A DNA stretch of 64,000 nucleotides from Pannonibacter sp. XCT-53 (GCF_009915765.1 NZ_JAABLQ010000003.1:248001-312000); one strand, 5' to 3'. Shown: positions 23,395-32,410, counted from the stretch's first letter. Notes: generated by a model from the letters alone, not told the origin. Program-made: numbers and translations.

Positions 23395-23913
23395 TCAGCC
23401 CTTCAGCTGCCCCGCCAGCCAGCTTACCCGCTGGTCGTGGATGCCGAGTTCGTCCAGATGCGCGGCGGTGTTCAGCACATACTCCGGGTTTGCGCCCGAC
23501 TGGCCGACCGCGCCGCGCACCAGATCCAGTTGCCGGTCCAGCGGCAGCAGTCCGGCATATTGCGGGTGGGAGCGGTCGACCACGTAGGTCACGGCCGTCG
23601 CCGTCGTGCCATCGGCAAAGGCGATGCGCCGGTGGGCCTCCAGATAGACCATCGTCACCTGCTCGCGCTCGCGCAGATAGGCGATCGTGCTCTCGGCCTG
23701 TGCTGCCGGGACGCGAAAGGCCATGCCCCGGCAGGCGCCGCCCCGGTCCAGCCCGAACACCAGCCCGGGTCGTTCCTGCGTGCCGCGATGGACCCAGGAA
23801 TAGACGCAAAGCGCGCGATGGGCGCCGCGCAGGAGCGCCTGACGCTTCTCGGCATAATCGAAACCCGGCTTCCACATCAGGGAGCCGTAGCCAAACACCC
23901 ACAAATCGCCCAT
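23395..23913 (-). CDS. ChaC-like gamma-glutamylcyclotransferase
   Basis: Predicted to cleave gamma-glutamyl amino acids or glutathione to 5-oxoproline. The 172-residue product opens MGDLWVFGYGSLMW, where YGSL is the family's binding loop, and contains the glutamate segment YLREREQVTMVYLE that holds the catalytic acid in ChaC proteins. The start at 23913 is preferred; a 19-residue upstream extension in the same frame is not family-like. It is convergent with plsC and has about 240 bases of non-coding sequence upstream. Confidence 0.88.
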   Translation of the reverse strand: MGDLWVFGYGSLMWKPGFDYAEKRQALLRGAHRALCVYSWVHRGTQERPGLVFGLDRGGACRGMAFRVPAAQAESTIAYLREREQVTMVYLEAHRRIAFADGTTATAVTYVVDRSHPQYAGLLPLDRQLDLVRGAVGQSGANPEYVLNTAAHLDELGIHDQRVSWLAGQLKG

Positions 23914-24155
23914 ATCGGTGACGAAGCTCTGCTGCACGCGGATACCGGGCAATAGCAACGGGGCCGCCAACTTGCAATGCCCGCCGGCTCAGGACCGGCC
24001 GCGCCCCGGCGGCGACGGCGACGGCAACGGGTCCGGGGCAGTGCAGTCGTGGGGCCATGATCCCGGCGTGATGCCCGGGATCGGCGCACCGGGCCCGGGT
24101 GGGCGTCACCGGGCGAGCCCGGCCCGGCGTGCGGCAGACCAGGAAGAGGAAGTCG

Positions 24156-25193
24156 ATGACGAGCGATCAGTCCAGTGCCGGTGCCCCGGCCTCCAAGCGT
24201 CCCCCCCGGAAGTATGTCCTTCTTGCCACCGCCGTGGCCGTCGTCATCGGTGGCTGGTCGGCGGCCTGGTTCGGCGGCCGCAGCTACCTCGATGGCGAGA
24301 TCACCCGGATGATGGACGTCGCCATGGCCAACGGGGTCGAGGTGGCCTGCCTGGAGCGCAAGATCGGCGGCTTTCCCTTCCGCTTCGAGGTGTCGTGCAA
24401 GGACTTCGCCTTCCGGGATCCGCTCGGCGGCTTCTTTTCGGTGTCCGACCTCAGGGCCGTTGCGCTCGTCTACAATCCGATGCACCTGATCGTCGAGGCG
24501 GACAGCCCGATGGCGGCCTTCCGCCCGGACAGTCCGATCCAGGAGGCCAGCTGGACCTCCTTCCGGGCGAGCCTGCGCTACTCCACTGCCGGCGTGACGC
24601 GGCTTGACGCCGTGCTGCAGGAGCCCCGCTTCTTCTCCTCCGAAAACCCGACGCAGGGCGAGGTGGTCATGAAGAAGGCCGAGCTGCACCTGCGCGCCGA
24701 TCCGGAGCGGCCGGCCAATCTCGATCTCGCCCTGTCCTTTGCCGGCCTGAAGACCGGTGATCCCGACCATCCGGGCACTGACGGGGCCTTCGTCGGCGAG
24801 GTGGCGGGCGCCGCGCCGCTGCTGGGCGGCACCGTTCCGCTCGATCTCTTTGCCAGCACGCAGGGCGTTCCGGCCGTCACCATCGACAGCCTGAGCCTCA
24901 CCTCGGGCACGTCCGGGCTGTCCACGTCCGGGCTCCTCAAGCTGCCCAGCGACGGGTTCCTCACCGGCGAGCTGCCGCTGACGGCAATCGAGCCGGGCCA
25001 GATCCGGCAGGTGCTCGCGCCGCTGTTCCCGGTCGGCAGTCCGTTCCCGGAAGCCCTGCAGGGCGCGCTGGTCAGCTTTGGCAAGCCGGGCGAGAAGGAT
25101 GGCCGGCCGGCCATCGACGCCACGCTCTCCCTCGCCGGCGGCACGGCACGCATCGGCATCCTGCCGATCGCGCAGATGCAGTCGGTCTACTAG
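24156..25193 (+). CDS. DUF2125 family protein, membrane-anchored
   Basis: A 345-residue alphaproteobacterial protein with a short basic N terminus, a single membrane helix at about residues 22-43, and a large outer domain with repeated beta segments and conserved blocks such as FPFRFEVSCKD and GFFSVSDL. The function of DUF2125 proteins is unknown; the layout suits a periplasmic-facing, AsmA-like or lipid-related protein, but that is inference. ATG 24156 follows AGGAAGAGGA. Upstream sequence holds no other gene. Confidence 0.8.
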   Translation: MTSDQSSAGAPASKRPPRKYVLLATAVAVVIGGWSAAWFGGRSYLDGEITRMMDVAMANGVEVACLERKIGGFPFRFEVSCKDFAFRDPLGGFFSVSDLRAVALVYNPMHLIVEADSPMAAFRPDSPIQEASWTSFRASLRYSTAGVTRLDAVLQEPRFFSSENPTQGEVVMKKAELHLRADPERPANLDLALSFAGLKTGDPDHPGTDGAFVGEVAGAAPLLGGTVPLDLFASTQGVPAVTIDSLSLTSGTSGLSTSGLLKLPSDGFLTGELPLTAIEPGQIRQVLAPLFPVGSPFPEALQGALVSFGKPGEKDGRPAIDATLSLAGGTARIGILPIAQMQSVY

Positions 25194-25340
25194 GGCAGGG
25201 GCCCTGGGGCAGGGGGGCCTAGGGCAGGAGACTGGCACGGGCGGGAGCGGTCCTTCGGCCTGCACCTGCGTGCGGGGCGCCGGCAGCGGTCGGCGCTCCG
25301 GTCGCGTCAGGGGCTTGCGGCAGGCCGGGACGTCTCGGGT

Positions 25341-25844
25341 CTACTCGTCCTTGCTGCCGCGCAGGGCGGCGGCATTGGCGATGTCGCTCAGTTCGGCAAG
25401 CTTGTCGCCGATCGGCGCGAGGGCGGAGACCGTTGCCTGGTAGCGGGCGGCATGCACCTCGAACAGGCGACGGGCCAGCTCGGGGAACTCCTGGATCATG
25501 CGCTTGAACAGGGCGCGGCGGATGCGGATGACGCGCACCGGGCCGATGCAGACCGCCCGGGCCGGGCGGCGCGTGTCGACGAGCAGGGCAGTCTCGCCGA
25601 GCAGCACGCCTGCGCCGACACTGTCGACCTCCTTGAACCCGTGCGGACCGCGCACCTGCAGGCTGACATTGCCCTTGGCGATGACGATGCCGCTGTCGGC
25701 CCGTTCGCCCTCATCGAAGATGAAGGAGCCGGAGATCAGGTCCATTCCCTCGGCGCTGAAGGCAAGCAGCCGCAGCTGGTCGTCGGAGAAATCCGACAAC
25801 ATGGGGATCTGGCGCAGAATCGCGATGTCCTGGACGAGGCTCAT
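25341..25844 (-). CDS. Stand-alone cyclic nucleotide-binding domain protein
   Basis: A 167-residue protein with one Crp-like cyclic nucleotide-binding domain (about residues 10-130) and a short C-terminal helix, but no DNA-binding helix-turn-helix. The beta-roll motifs (IFDEGERADSG, VLLGETALLVDTRRPA) are clear; the phosphate-binding segment GETALLVDTRRPA is close to the canonical GExALLxxxxRxA. It is 26 bases downstream of cenR on the same strand, so likely part of that transcript. It may sense cAMP or c-di-GMP, or act as an adaptor. Confidence 0.85.
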   Translation of the reverse strand: MSLVQDIAILRQIPMLSDFSDDQLRLLAFSAEGMDLISGSFIFDEGERADSGIVIAKGNVSLQVRGPHGFKEVDSVGAGVLLGETALLVDTRRPARAVCIGPVRVIRIRRALFKRMIQEFPELARRLFEVHAARYQATVSALAPIGDKLAELSDIANAAALRGSKDE

Positions 25845-25870
25845 GCCTCAAGTGTTAAGCTCCAAACCCC

Positions 25871-26554
25871 TCACGGCACAAGCTTGTATCCACCGGCTTC
25901 TGTCACAAGCAGCTCGGCATTGGACGGGTCGCGCTCGATTTTTTGCCGCAGGCGGTAAATGTGCGTCTCCAGCGTGTGGGTCGTGACACCGGAGTTGTAG
26001 CCCCAGACCTCGTGCAGCAGCACGTCCCGCGTCACCGGCTTCTCGCCCGCGCGGTACAGGTACTTCAGGATCGAGGTCTCCTTTTCCGTCAGCCGCACCT
26101 TGGCGCCGCGCTCGTCGAGCATCAGCTTGGCGGCGGGACGGAACGAATAGCGGCCGATGGCGAAGACCGCATCCTCGCTCTGCTCGTGCTGGCGCAGATG
26201 CGCCCGGACACGGGCCAGCAGCACCGCGAACTTGAACGGCTTGGTCACGTAGTCGTTCGCCCCGGCCTCCAGTCCCAGGATCGTGTCGCTGTCGGTGTCG
26301 TGGCCCGTCAGCATGATCACCGGTGACTTGAACCCGGCCTTGCGCAACAGCTTCACGGCCTCGCGCCCGTCGAGGTCAGGCAGGCCGACGTCCATCAGCA
26401 GCAGGTCGACATGCTCGGACTTGGCCTTGGCAATCCCGGCCGTGGCGCTGTCGGCCTGCAGGGTCGCGAACTCGTCATAGAGCGAGAGCTGTTCCACCAG
26501 GGCTTCGCGCAGGTCCTTGTCGTCATCGACGATCAGCAGCGTGCGGGCAGTCAT
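25871..26554 (-). CDS. cenR: OmpR-family response regulator, CenR-like cell envelope regulator
   Basis: A 227-residue two-domain regulator. The receiver has DDD at residues 10-12, phospho-acceptor Asp55 (LLLMDVGLPD), Thr in IMLTGHD and Lys in YVTKPF. The winged-helix output domain follows (RLTEKETSILKYLYRAG, EVWGYNSGVTTHTLETH, RLRQKIERDPSNAE). The LTEKETSILKYLYRAGEKP stretch and the VTEAGGYKLVP ending are close to CenR of Caulobacter and other alphaproteobacteria, as I recall it, where CenR is essential for envelope integrity. The partner histidine kinase is not in this window. Confidence 0.85.
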   Translation of the reverse strand: MTARTLLIVDDDKDLREALVEQLSLYDEFATLQADSATAGIAKAKSEHVDLLLMDVGLPDLDGREAVKLLRKAGFKSPVIMLTGHDTDSDTILGLEAGANDYVTKPFKFAVLLARVRAHLRQHEQSEDAVFAIGRYSFRPAAKLMLDERGAKVRLTEKETSILKYLYRAGEKPVTRDVLLHEVWGYNSGVTTHTLETHIYRLRQKIERDPSNAELLVTEAGGYKLVP

Positions 26555-26708
26555 GTCCTTGTCCTCGCCAGATCTTTTCCGCTCCGGTCATATAGGCCGG
26601 GTTGCGGCACATTGCAGGCTTACGCAATGCTGCGCGAGAGAAAATGATCACGATTCGACCGCACGCCTGTCAATTCTGCATCACGCGGCGGTTATCCGGG
26701 GGTGAGGC

Positions 26709-27260
26709 ATGACAGTGGCGCGACGTGGTCCCTGGCGTGGCGGAGTGTCCCGGCTGGTGGTGCGGGCAAGACCTGGCACCCGCAGCCGCGGCCTCCTGAG
26801 CTTCGGGTCCTTCCTCCTGCCGTGTGCGCTCGGGCGCGGTGGCATCACCCGGCGCAAGCGCGAGGGCGACGGCGCCACGCCGGCGGGGCGCTTCGAGGTG
26901 CTGGACGTCTATTTCCGCGCCGATCGCGGCCGGCGGCCGGTGACCGCGCTGCCCGTCTCCGCGCTGCGTCCGGCTGACGGCTGGTGCGACGACCCGGCCC
27001 ATCCGCGCTACAACCGGCCGGTCACGCTGCCCTTTGCCGCCAGCCACGAGGAGATGTGGCGGCAGGACCGGCTCTACGACATCGTCGTCGTGCTCGACTG
27101 CAACCTGCGTCCGGCGGTGCGCGGACGCGGCAGCGCCATCTTCTTCCACATCGCGCGCGAGGACTGGCGTCCGACGCTCGGCTGTGTCGCCATCCGCCCT
27201 GACCACATGCGGCGCCTGCTGGCGCGACTGAGGCCCGGTGCGGTGATGGAGATCCTGTAG
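26709..27260 (+). CDS. L,D-transpeptidase (YkuD domain)
   Basis: A 183-residue protein whose catalytic signature is present: histidine in HIAREDWRPT followed by LGCVAI, where the cysteine is the nucleophile of the YkuD fold. L,D-transpeptidases cross-link peptidoglycan through 3-3 bonds or attach proteins to it. The N terminus is basic (MTVARRGPWRGG) and has no clear signal peptide, so export is uncertain. It is divergent from cenR, 154 bases apart, with the A+T-richer section of the gap near the cenR side. Neighbouring envelope genes fit a cell-wall role. Confidence 0.85.
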   Translation: MTVARRGPWRGGVSRLVVRARPGTRSRGLLSFGSFLLPCALGRGGITRRKREGDGATPAGRFEVLDVYFRADRGRRPVTALPVSALRPADGWCDDPAHPRYNRPVTLPFAASHEEMWRQDRLYDIVVVLDCNLRPAVRGRGSAIFFHIAREDWRPTLGCVAIRPDHMRRLLARLRPGAVMEIL

Positions 27261-27356
27261 AAACCGGGTAGACTGGCCGCTGGGTCCGGCGCCGGACCCG
27301 CACACAGGACGCGGGGAGGGCGGTCGGTCCGCCCGGATGTTCGAGGGGGCCGGGGC

Positions 27357-28241
27357 ATGCGCTGGAAGGGTCGTGAGGAAAGCAGCAACGTCGATGACCG
27401 TCGCGGCGGTGGCGGGTCGCGGGTGCCCCGTGCGGGTGTGCGGGCAGGCGGCAGCCTCGGCATCGGCGGTGTGGTCGCCATCCTGCTCCTGTCCTGGGTG
27501 ACCGGCATCAGCCCGCTGGAGCTGCTCGGCGCGCTGGAGGAGGGCGGCTCGCCTCCGGCCGGCCAGCACCAGACCACCGCCGAACGTCCCGCCGGGGAGG
27601 ACGAGCTGGCCCGCTTCGTCTCCGTGGTCCTTGCCGATACCGAAAACACCTGGACGCAGCTGATGCAGGCGGAGGGCCGCGACTATCCCGAGCCCAGGCT
27701 CGTGCTCTTCACCGACTACGTCCCGTCCGCCTGTGGTCAGGCAAGTTCCGCCACCGGGCCGTTCTATTGTGGCGCTGACCAGCAGATCTACATCGACCTG
27801 TCATTCTATCGCCAGCTGTCCCGCGAGCTTGGCGCACCGGGCGATTTTGCCCAGGCCTATGTGCTGGCGCATGAGGTGGGTCACCACGTGCAGAACGTGC
27901 TCGGCATCCTGCCCGAATACCAGCGCGTCCGCCGGTCCCTCAGCGAGGCGGACGCCAATGCCCTGTCCGTGCGCGTGGAACTGCAGGCCGACTGTCTGGC
28001 CGGCGTCTGGGCCCATCACGCCGCCCGGCAGCAGGGCTTTGTCGAGGACGGCGATGTCGAAGAGGCGTTGAATGCCGCCTCCCGCATCGGCGACGACACG
28101 CTGCAGCGCGAGGCCCAGGGCTATGTGGTGCCGGAAAGCTTCAACCATGGCACCTCGGCACAGCGCGCGCGCTGGTTCCGCGAGGGCTTCCGCTCCGGCG
28201 ACATGGGCAGCTGCGACACCTTCAACGCCCGCCGGCTGTGA
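27357..28241 (+). CDS. YpfJ-type neutral zinc metallopeptidase
   Basis: A 294-residue membrane-anchored protein (PF04228 type). A glycine- and arginine-rich head is followed by a membrane helix at about residues 33-52, then an outer domain with the metal site HEVGHHVQ. The downstream AELQADCLAGVWAHHA-like block (seen as ELQADCLAGVWAHH) is also diagnostic. The family's natural substrates are unknown. ATG 27357 is preceded by GGGGCC only; no better start is apparent. It is followed by dapF after 135 bases. Confidence 0.88.
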   Translation: MRWKGREESSNVDDRRGGGGSRVPRAGVRAGGSLGIGGVVAILLLSWVTGISPLELLGALEEGGSPPAGQHQTTAERPAGEDELARFVSVVLADTENTWTQLMQAEGRDYPEPRLVLFTDYVPSACGQASSATGPFYCGADQQIYIDLSFYRQLSRELGAPGDFAQAYVLAHEVGHHVQNVLGILPEYQRVRRSLSEADANALSVRVELQADCLAGVWAHHAARQQGFVEDGDVEEALNAASRIGDDTLQREAQGYVVPESFNHGTSAQRARWFREGFRSGDMGSCDTFNARRL

Positions 28242-28376
28242 TGCCGACGGGCACCGGCGCGGGCTGAAACCATGTGTCAGGGTGACTGCTGGTATTTTGG
28301 CAGCATTTCCGCCATATAGTCCGGATGCGGGCAGCCGGCTGCCCCCGATTTTTCCTCAGCCCTCCGCGGATCCGAC

Positions 28377-29288
28377 ATGCGCAGATCGTTTTTGAAGATG
28401 AATGGCCTCGGCAATGACTTCGTCGTGTGGGACGCCCGCACGGAGAAACTTGCCCTGACGCCGGACGTCATCGCTGCGCTCGGCAACCGCGAGACCGGCA
28501 TCGGCTTCGACCAGATGATCACGGTCGAGCGCTCGCCGTCCGGTGCGGACGTCTTCATGCGCATCCACAACTGCGATGGCAGCGAGGTGTCGGCCTGCGG
28601 CAACGCCACCCGCTGCATCGGCCGTCTGCTGATCGAGGAGACGGAGAAGGACGCCGTGTCCATCGAGACCCGCGCCGGCCTGCTGATCGCCCGCAAGGCC
28701 GAAGCGCCGCTCAGCGTCACCGTCGACATGGGCAAGCCGCGCTTTGCCTGGAACGAGATCCCGCTGGCGGAAGAGTTTGCCGATACCCGCGCGATCGAGC
28801 TGCAGATCGGCCCCATCGACGCGCCGATCCTGCACACGCCGGCTGCCGTCAGCATGGGCAATCCGCATGCGATCTTCTGGGTCAAGGATGTCGATGCCTA
28901 TGATCTCGGCAAGATCGGGCCGCTGCTCGAACACCATCCGATCTTCCCGGAGGCCGCGAACATCTCGCTCGCCCATGTCTTTGCCCCGAACCAGATCCGC
29001 GTGCGGGTCTGGGAGCGTGGGGCCGGCCTGACGCGCGCCTGCGGCACCGCCGCCTGCGCCGTGGCCGTGGCTGCCGCGCGCGATGGCCGCGCCGGGCGCA
29101 GCTCGGTTATCCATCTGCCCGGTGGTCCCATCGCGATCACCTGGCGCGAGAGCGACGACCACGTCCTGATGACCGGCGCCACCGAAGTCGAGTTCGAGGG
29201 CGAGGTCGATTTTGACAGCCTCACCTTCGTCAGGACCGGGCCGGGTGACGCGGACCTGCAGGCAGCCTCGCTGGAGGTTGCCCAGTGA
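28377..29288 (+). CDS. dapF: Diaminopimelate epimerase
   Basis: Interconverts LL- and meso-diaminopimelate, the precursor of lysine and of peptidoglycan peptide stems. The 303-residue product carries both catalytic cysteines: in SACGNATRC (first half) and RACGTAACAVA (second half), plus the KMNGLGNDF start typical of DapF. ATG 28377. Its stop overlaps the mtaB GTG by two bases (GTGA), making a coupled operon with mtaB and ftsY. Confidence 0.97.
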   Translation: MRRSFLKMNGLGNDFVVWDARTEKLALTPDVIAALGNRETGIGFDQMITVERSPSGADVFMRIHNCDGSEVSACGNATRCIGRLLIEETEKDAVSIETRAGLLIARKAEAPLSVTVDMGKPRFAWNEIPLAEEFADTRAIELQIGPIDAPILHTPAAVSMGNPHAIFWVKDVDAYDLGKIGPLLEHHPIFPEAANISLAHVFAPNQIRVRVWERGAGLTRACGTAACAVAVAAARDGRAGRSSVIHLPGGPIAITWRESDDHVLMTGATEVEFEGEVDFDSLTFVRTGPGDADLQAASLEVAQ

Positions 29289-30553
29289 GCATCGACGTTG
29301 TGACCTTCGGTTGCCGGCTCAATTCCTACGAGTCGGAAGTGATGAAGCGCGAGGCGGAGGCCGCCGGCCTCACCGACGCGATCCTGATCAACACCTGTGC
29401 CGTCACGTCGGAAGCCGTGCGCCAGGCGCGTCAGGCCGTGCGCAAGGCCCGCCGCGACAATCCGAATGCCAGGATCATCGTCACGGGCTGCGCCGCCCAG
29501 ACCGAGACCTCGAAATTCTCCGAAATGCCGGAGGTCGATCTCGTCCTCGGCAACTCGGAAAAGCTGGAGCGCGCCTCCTATGGCCGCATTGCCCAGTTCG
29601 GGCTTGAGGAGAGCGAGAAGGTCCGCGTCAACGACATCATGAGCGTGCGCGAGACCGCCAGCCATCTCATCGACGGGCTGGAGGGCCGCGCCCGCGCCTT
29701 CGTCCAGGTGCAGAACGGCTGCGACCACCGCTGCACCTTCTGCATCATCCCCTTCGGCCGCGGCAATTCCCGCTCGGTGCCGATGGGCGTTGTTGTCGAT
29801 CAGGTCCGCCGGCTGGTGGAGAATGGCTACAACGAGATCGTCATCACCGGCGTCGACATCACCTCCTATGGCGCGGACCTGCCGGGCACGCCGAAGCTCG
29901 GCACGCTGGTCGCCAAGATCCTCAAGCTGGTGCCGGAGCTGAAGCGCCTGCGCCTGTCCTCCATCGATTCCATCGAGGCCGATCCTGAGCTGATGCGGGT
30001 CATTGCCGAGGACGAGCGCCTGATGCCGCATTTCCATCTGTCGCTGCAGGCCGGCGACGACATGATCCTGAAGCGCATGAAGCGGCGGCACCTGCGCGCC
30101 GACAGCATCCGCTTCTGCGAAGAGGTCCGCGCCATGCGCCCGGATGTGGTCTTCGGCGCCGACATCATCGCCGGCTTCCCGACCGAGACGGAAGAGATGT
30201 TCGCCAACACGCTGGCGATCGTCGATGACTGCGGCCTGACGCATCTGCACGTCTTCCCCTTCTCCCCGCGCCCGGGCACGCCGGCCGCGCGCATGCCGCA
30301 GCTCGGCAAGGCCGTGATCAAGGAGCGCGCCGCGCGCCTGCGCGCGAAGGGCGAAGCCGTTCTGGCGGCGCATCTGGGCTCCGAGGTCGGCCGCTTGCGG
30401 CCGATCCTGATGGAGCGCGAAGGCCTTGGCCGGACTGAACAATTCACCCAGGTCGAGGTGGAAGGCGGCGAAGCCGGCCAGATCCTCCAGACCCGGATCA
30501 CCGGACACACCGGCCGCCATCTTCTCGGCGCGCTCGTCTCCCGGGCTGCCTGA
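29285..30553 (+). CDS. mtaB: tRNA threonylcarbamoyladenosine (t6A37) methylthiotransferase MtaB
   Basis: Radical SAM enzyme that adds a methylthio group to t6A37 in tRNAs reading ANN codons. The 422-residue product has the N-terminal methylthiotransferase domain with FGCRLN, the radical SAM cluster motif CDHRCTFC in the middle (three cysteines), and a C-terminal domain with GRTEQFTQV that resembles TRAM. It starts at GTG 29285, overlapping the dapF stop; the dapF-mtaB-ftsY order is conserved in alphaproteobacteria. Confidence 0.95.
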   Translation: MSIDVVTFGCRLNSYESEVMKREAEAAGLTDAILINTCAVTSEAVRQARQAVRKARRDNPNARIIVTGCAAQTETSKFSEMPEVDLVLGNSEKLERASYGRIAQFGLEESEKVRVNDIMSVRETASHLIDGLEGRARAFVQVQNGCDHRCTFCIIPFGRGNSRSVPMGVVVDQVRRLVENGYNEIVITGVDITSYGADLPGTPKLGTLVAKILKLVPELKRLRLSSIDSIEADPELMRVIAEDERLMPHFHLSLQAGDDMILKRMKRRHLRADSIRFCEEVRAMRPDVVFGADIIAGFPTETEEMFANTLAIVDDCGLTHLHVFPFSPRPGTPAARMPQLGKAVIKERAARLRAKGEAVLAAHLGSEVGRLRPILMEREGLGRTEQFTQVEVEGGEAGQILQTRITGHTGRHLLGALVSRAA

Positions 30554-30600
30554 GACCTGACGGCCCCGGGACCCGACACCCTTACGCAGGACGTGACACG

Positions 30601-31794
30601 ATGAGCGAGAAGAAGCGCGGGTTTTTCGGCCGCCTGTTCGGTGGCAAGGACGCGGATGAGGCGCAGCCCGAGCGCATCGCCGACGCCGTGCCCGCCGGGC
30701 TGGAGACCCTCCCGGAGCCGCAGCCCGACGCTGCCGTCCCGGCCGGGGAGACCACGGCCGAGCCGGTCACGGCCGAACCGGAGGTCCCCGCCGCTGCGCC
30801 CGCCCGGGAGCCGGTCGCGGCCCCCGTTGCAGCGCGCGCTCCGGCCCCGGTCCCCGAGACACCTCAGCCGGCGGAAAAGCTCACCTGGTTCCAGCGCCTG
30901 CGCCGGGGTCTGGCCCGGTCGTCGTCGGCGCTGACCGAGGGCATTTCCTCGATCTTCACCAAGCGCAAGCTCGACCAGTCGATGCTGGACGAGCTGGAAG
31001 ACATCCTGCTGCAGGCAGATCTCGGGCTCGACACCGCCAGCTCGATCACCGAGCGGCTGGGGTCCGGGCGCTTTGACAAGGAAATCTCGCCGGAGGAAGT
31101 CCGCGCCGTTCTGGCCGAAGAGGTCGAGAAGGTTCTGGCGCCGGTGGCAAGGCCTCTGGATCTCAACCGGGGCATCCGGCCGCATGTGGTGCTGATGGTC
31201 GGCGTCAACGGCACCGGCAAGACCACCACCATCGGCAAGCTCGCCTCGCGCCTCGCCGCCGATGGCAAGACGGTGATGCTGGCCGCCGGCGACACCTTCC
31301 GCGCCGCCGCTGTCGAACAGCTCAAGATCTGGGGCAGCCGCACGGGCGCGGATGTCGTTGCCCGCGATGCCGGAGCGGATGCGGCCGGGCTTGCCTTTGA
31401 TGCCATGCAGGCGGCCAGGGACAAGAACGTCGACGTGCTGCTGATCGACACCGCTGGCCGGCTGCAGAACAAGGCCGAGCTGATGGCGGAGCTGGAAAAG
31501 GTCATCCGCGTCATCCGCAAGGTCGATCCGACCGCGCCGCATGACGTGCTCCTGACCCTCGATGCCACGACCGGCCAGAATGCCATGAACCAGGTGGAGA
31601 TCTTCGGCAAGGTCGCCGGCGTCACCGGTCTGGTCATGACCAAGCTCGACGGCACCGCGCGCGGCGGCATCCTCGTCGCCATCGCCGCCAAGCATGGACT
31701 GCCGGTGCATTTCATCGGCGTCGGCGAAGGCATCGACGATCTTGAACCGTTCTCGGCGCGTGACTTTGCCGAGGCGATTGCCGGCCTCGCCTGA
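30601..31794 (+). CDS. ftsY: Signal recognition particle receptor FtsY
   Basis: SRP receptor GTPase that docks ribosomes making membrane proteins. The 397-residue product has an acidic Ala/Pro/Glu-rich A domain (about residues 15-95), a short helical N domain and the NG GTPase domain with G1 GVNGTGKTT, G2/DTFRAAA, G3 DTAGR, G4 TKLDGTARGG and the closing GVGEGIDDL. A GCAGGACGTGACACG region precedes ATG 30601. Final gene of the dapF-mtaB-ftsY operon. Confidence 0.97.
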   Translation: MSEKKRGFFGRLFGGKDADEAQPERIADAVPAGLETLPEPQPDAAVPAGETTAEPVTAEPEVPAAAPAREPVAAPVAARAPAPVPETPQPAEKLTWFQRLRRGLARSSSALTEGISSIFTKRKLDQSMLDELEDILLQADLGLDTASSITERLGSGRFDKEISPEEVRAVLAEEVEKVLAPVARPLDLNRGIRPHVVLMVGVNGTGKTTTIGKLASRLAADGKTVMLAAGDTFRAAAVEQLKIWGSRTGADVVARDAGADAAGLAFDAMQAARDKNVDVLLIDTAGRLQNKAELMAELEKVIRVIRKVDPTAPHDVLLTLDATTGQNAMNQVEIFGKVAGVTGLVMTKLDGTARGGILVAIAAKHGLPVHFIGVGEGIDDLEPFSARDFAEAIAGLA

Positions 31795-31850
31795 CCGGCG
31801 CGTCTCTCTCGACCGGCCGGCCACGGCCGATGGCCGGGCCCGCACCGGCC

Positions 31851-31900
31851 CGGTCTGGCCCAGTCTGGCCCGGTCTGGCCCGGTCTGGCGTGGTCTGTCC
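31851..31900. repeat. 10-bp tandem repeat, five copies
   Basis: Five consecutive 10-base units of the form CGGTCTGGCC (units at 31851, 31861, 31871, 31881, 31891; three are exact or near-exact and two carry one to two changes) lie 57 bases after the ftsY stop. Related CTGGCC clusters occur at 42970 and 59980-60010. No protein or RNA function is evident. Confidence 0.7.
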
Positions 31901-31911
31901 CCGCCGCTCTC

Positions 31912-32298
31912 TCAGGTCGCCAGATTGACCGCGTGGGTCTCGATCCGGCCGCCATGGTCCTCATAGGCGTGGCGCACCACCTCCGCCGGCCGGCGGTCTG
32001 CCGTCACGCGCGCCGTCACCAGTGCGCCGCGGGTGATGGCCTGGCCGAGGGCTGCTTCCGCCGTCGCCTTGTAGGCGGCAACGCCGTCCAGCTCGTGCGT
32101 TTCGGGGTGGTGGGTGTCGAGAACGACCGCCGGTTCGTCCGCCTCGACCTTGAAGCCGGGGGCGGGCTGCCCGTGGCCGTGGCCGGGGCCGCCCTGTCCG
32201 CCGCCCGGATGTTCGCGGTCGCGGCGATTCTGTTCGCTGTACTCGTTTGCCGGGGCAATGCCCTGCGACGACAACACTCGATCGAGACCTGTTGCCAT
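31912..32298 (-). CDS. Small orphan protein of unknown function
   Basis: A 128-residue product I do not recognise. It starts MATGLDRVLSSQGIAPANEY, has a Gly/His/Pro-rich loop (GGGQGGPGHGHGQP, about residues 34-48), and ends with an alpha-beta segment in which ALVTARVTAD and RHAYEDHGG are prominent. A good AGGAGG lies six bases before ATG 32298 (minus strand); the extra N-terminal residues of the longer frame are not needed. No membrane segment or signal peptide. It stands alone, flanked by an AT-rich promoter-like region. Confidence 0.68.
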   Translation of the reverse strand: MATGLDRVLSSQGIAPANEYSEQNRRDREHPGGGQGGPGHGHGQPAPGFKVEADEPAVVLDTHHPETHELDGVAAYKATAEAALGQAITRGALVTARVTADRRPAEVVRHAYEDHGGRIETHAVNLAT

Positions 32299-32395
32299 GG
32301 TGGCCTCCTGGCCAATGCCGGCCGGGCCTTCTGGTCCGGCACGCGGATGCCCGGACCATTCGATCCGGGATGGATCGAATCGTGACAAGGAATCA

Positions 32396-32410
32396 TTAAC
32401 AATTCTTTAC
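32396..32410 (-). promoter_or_regulatory. Near-consensus CtrA-like box upstream of the orphan gene
   Basis: TTAA (32396-32399), seven bases, TTAC (32407-32410): one mismatch to the CtrA palindrome. It is about 100 bases before the orphan gene start, on the minus strand side. Tentative. Confidence 0.3.
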
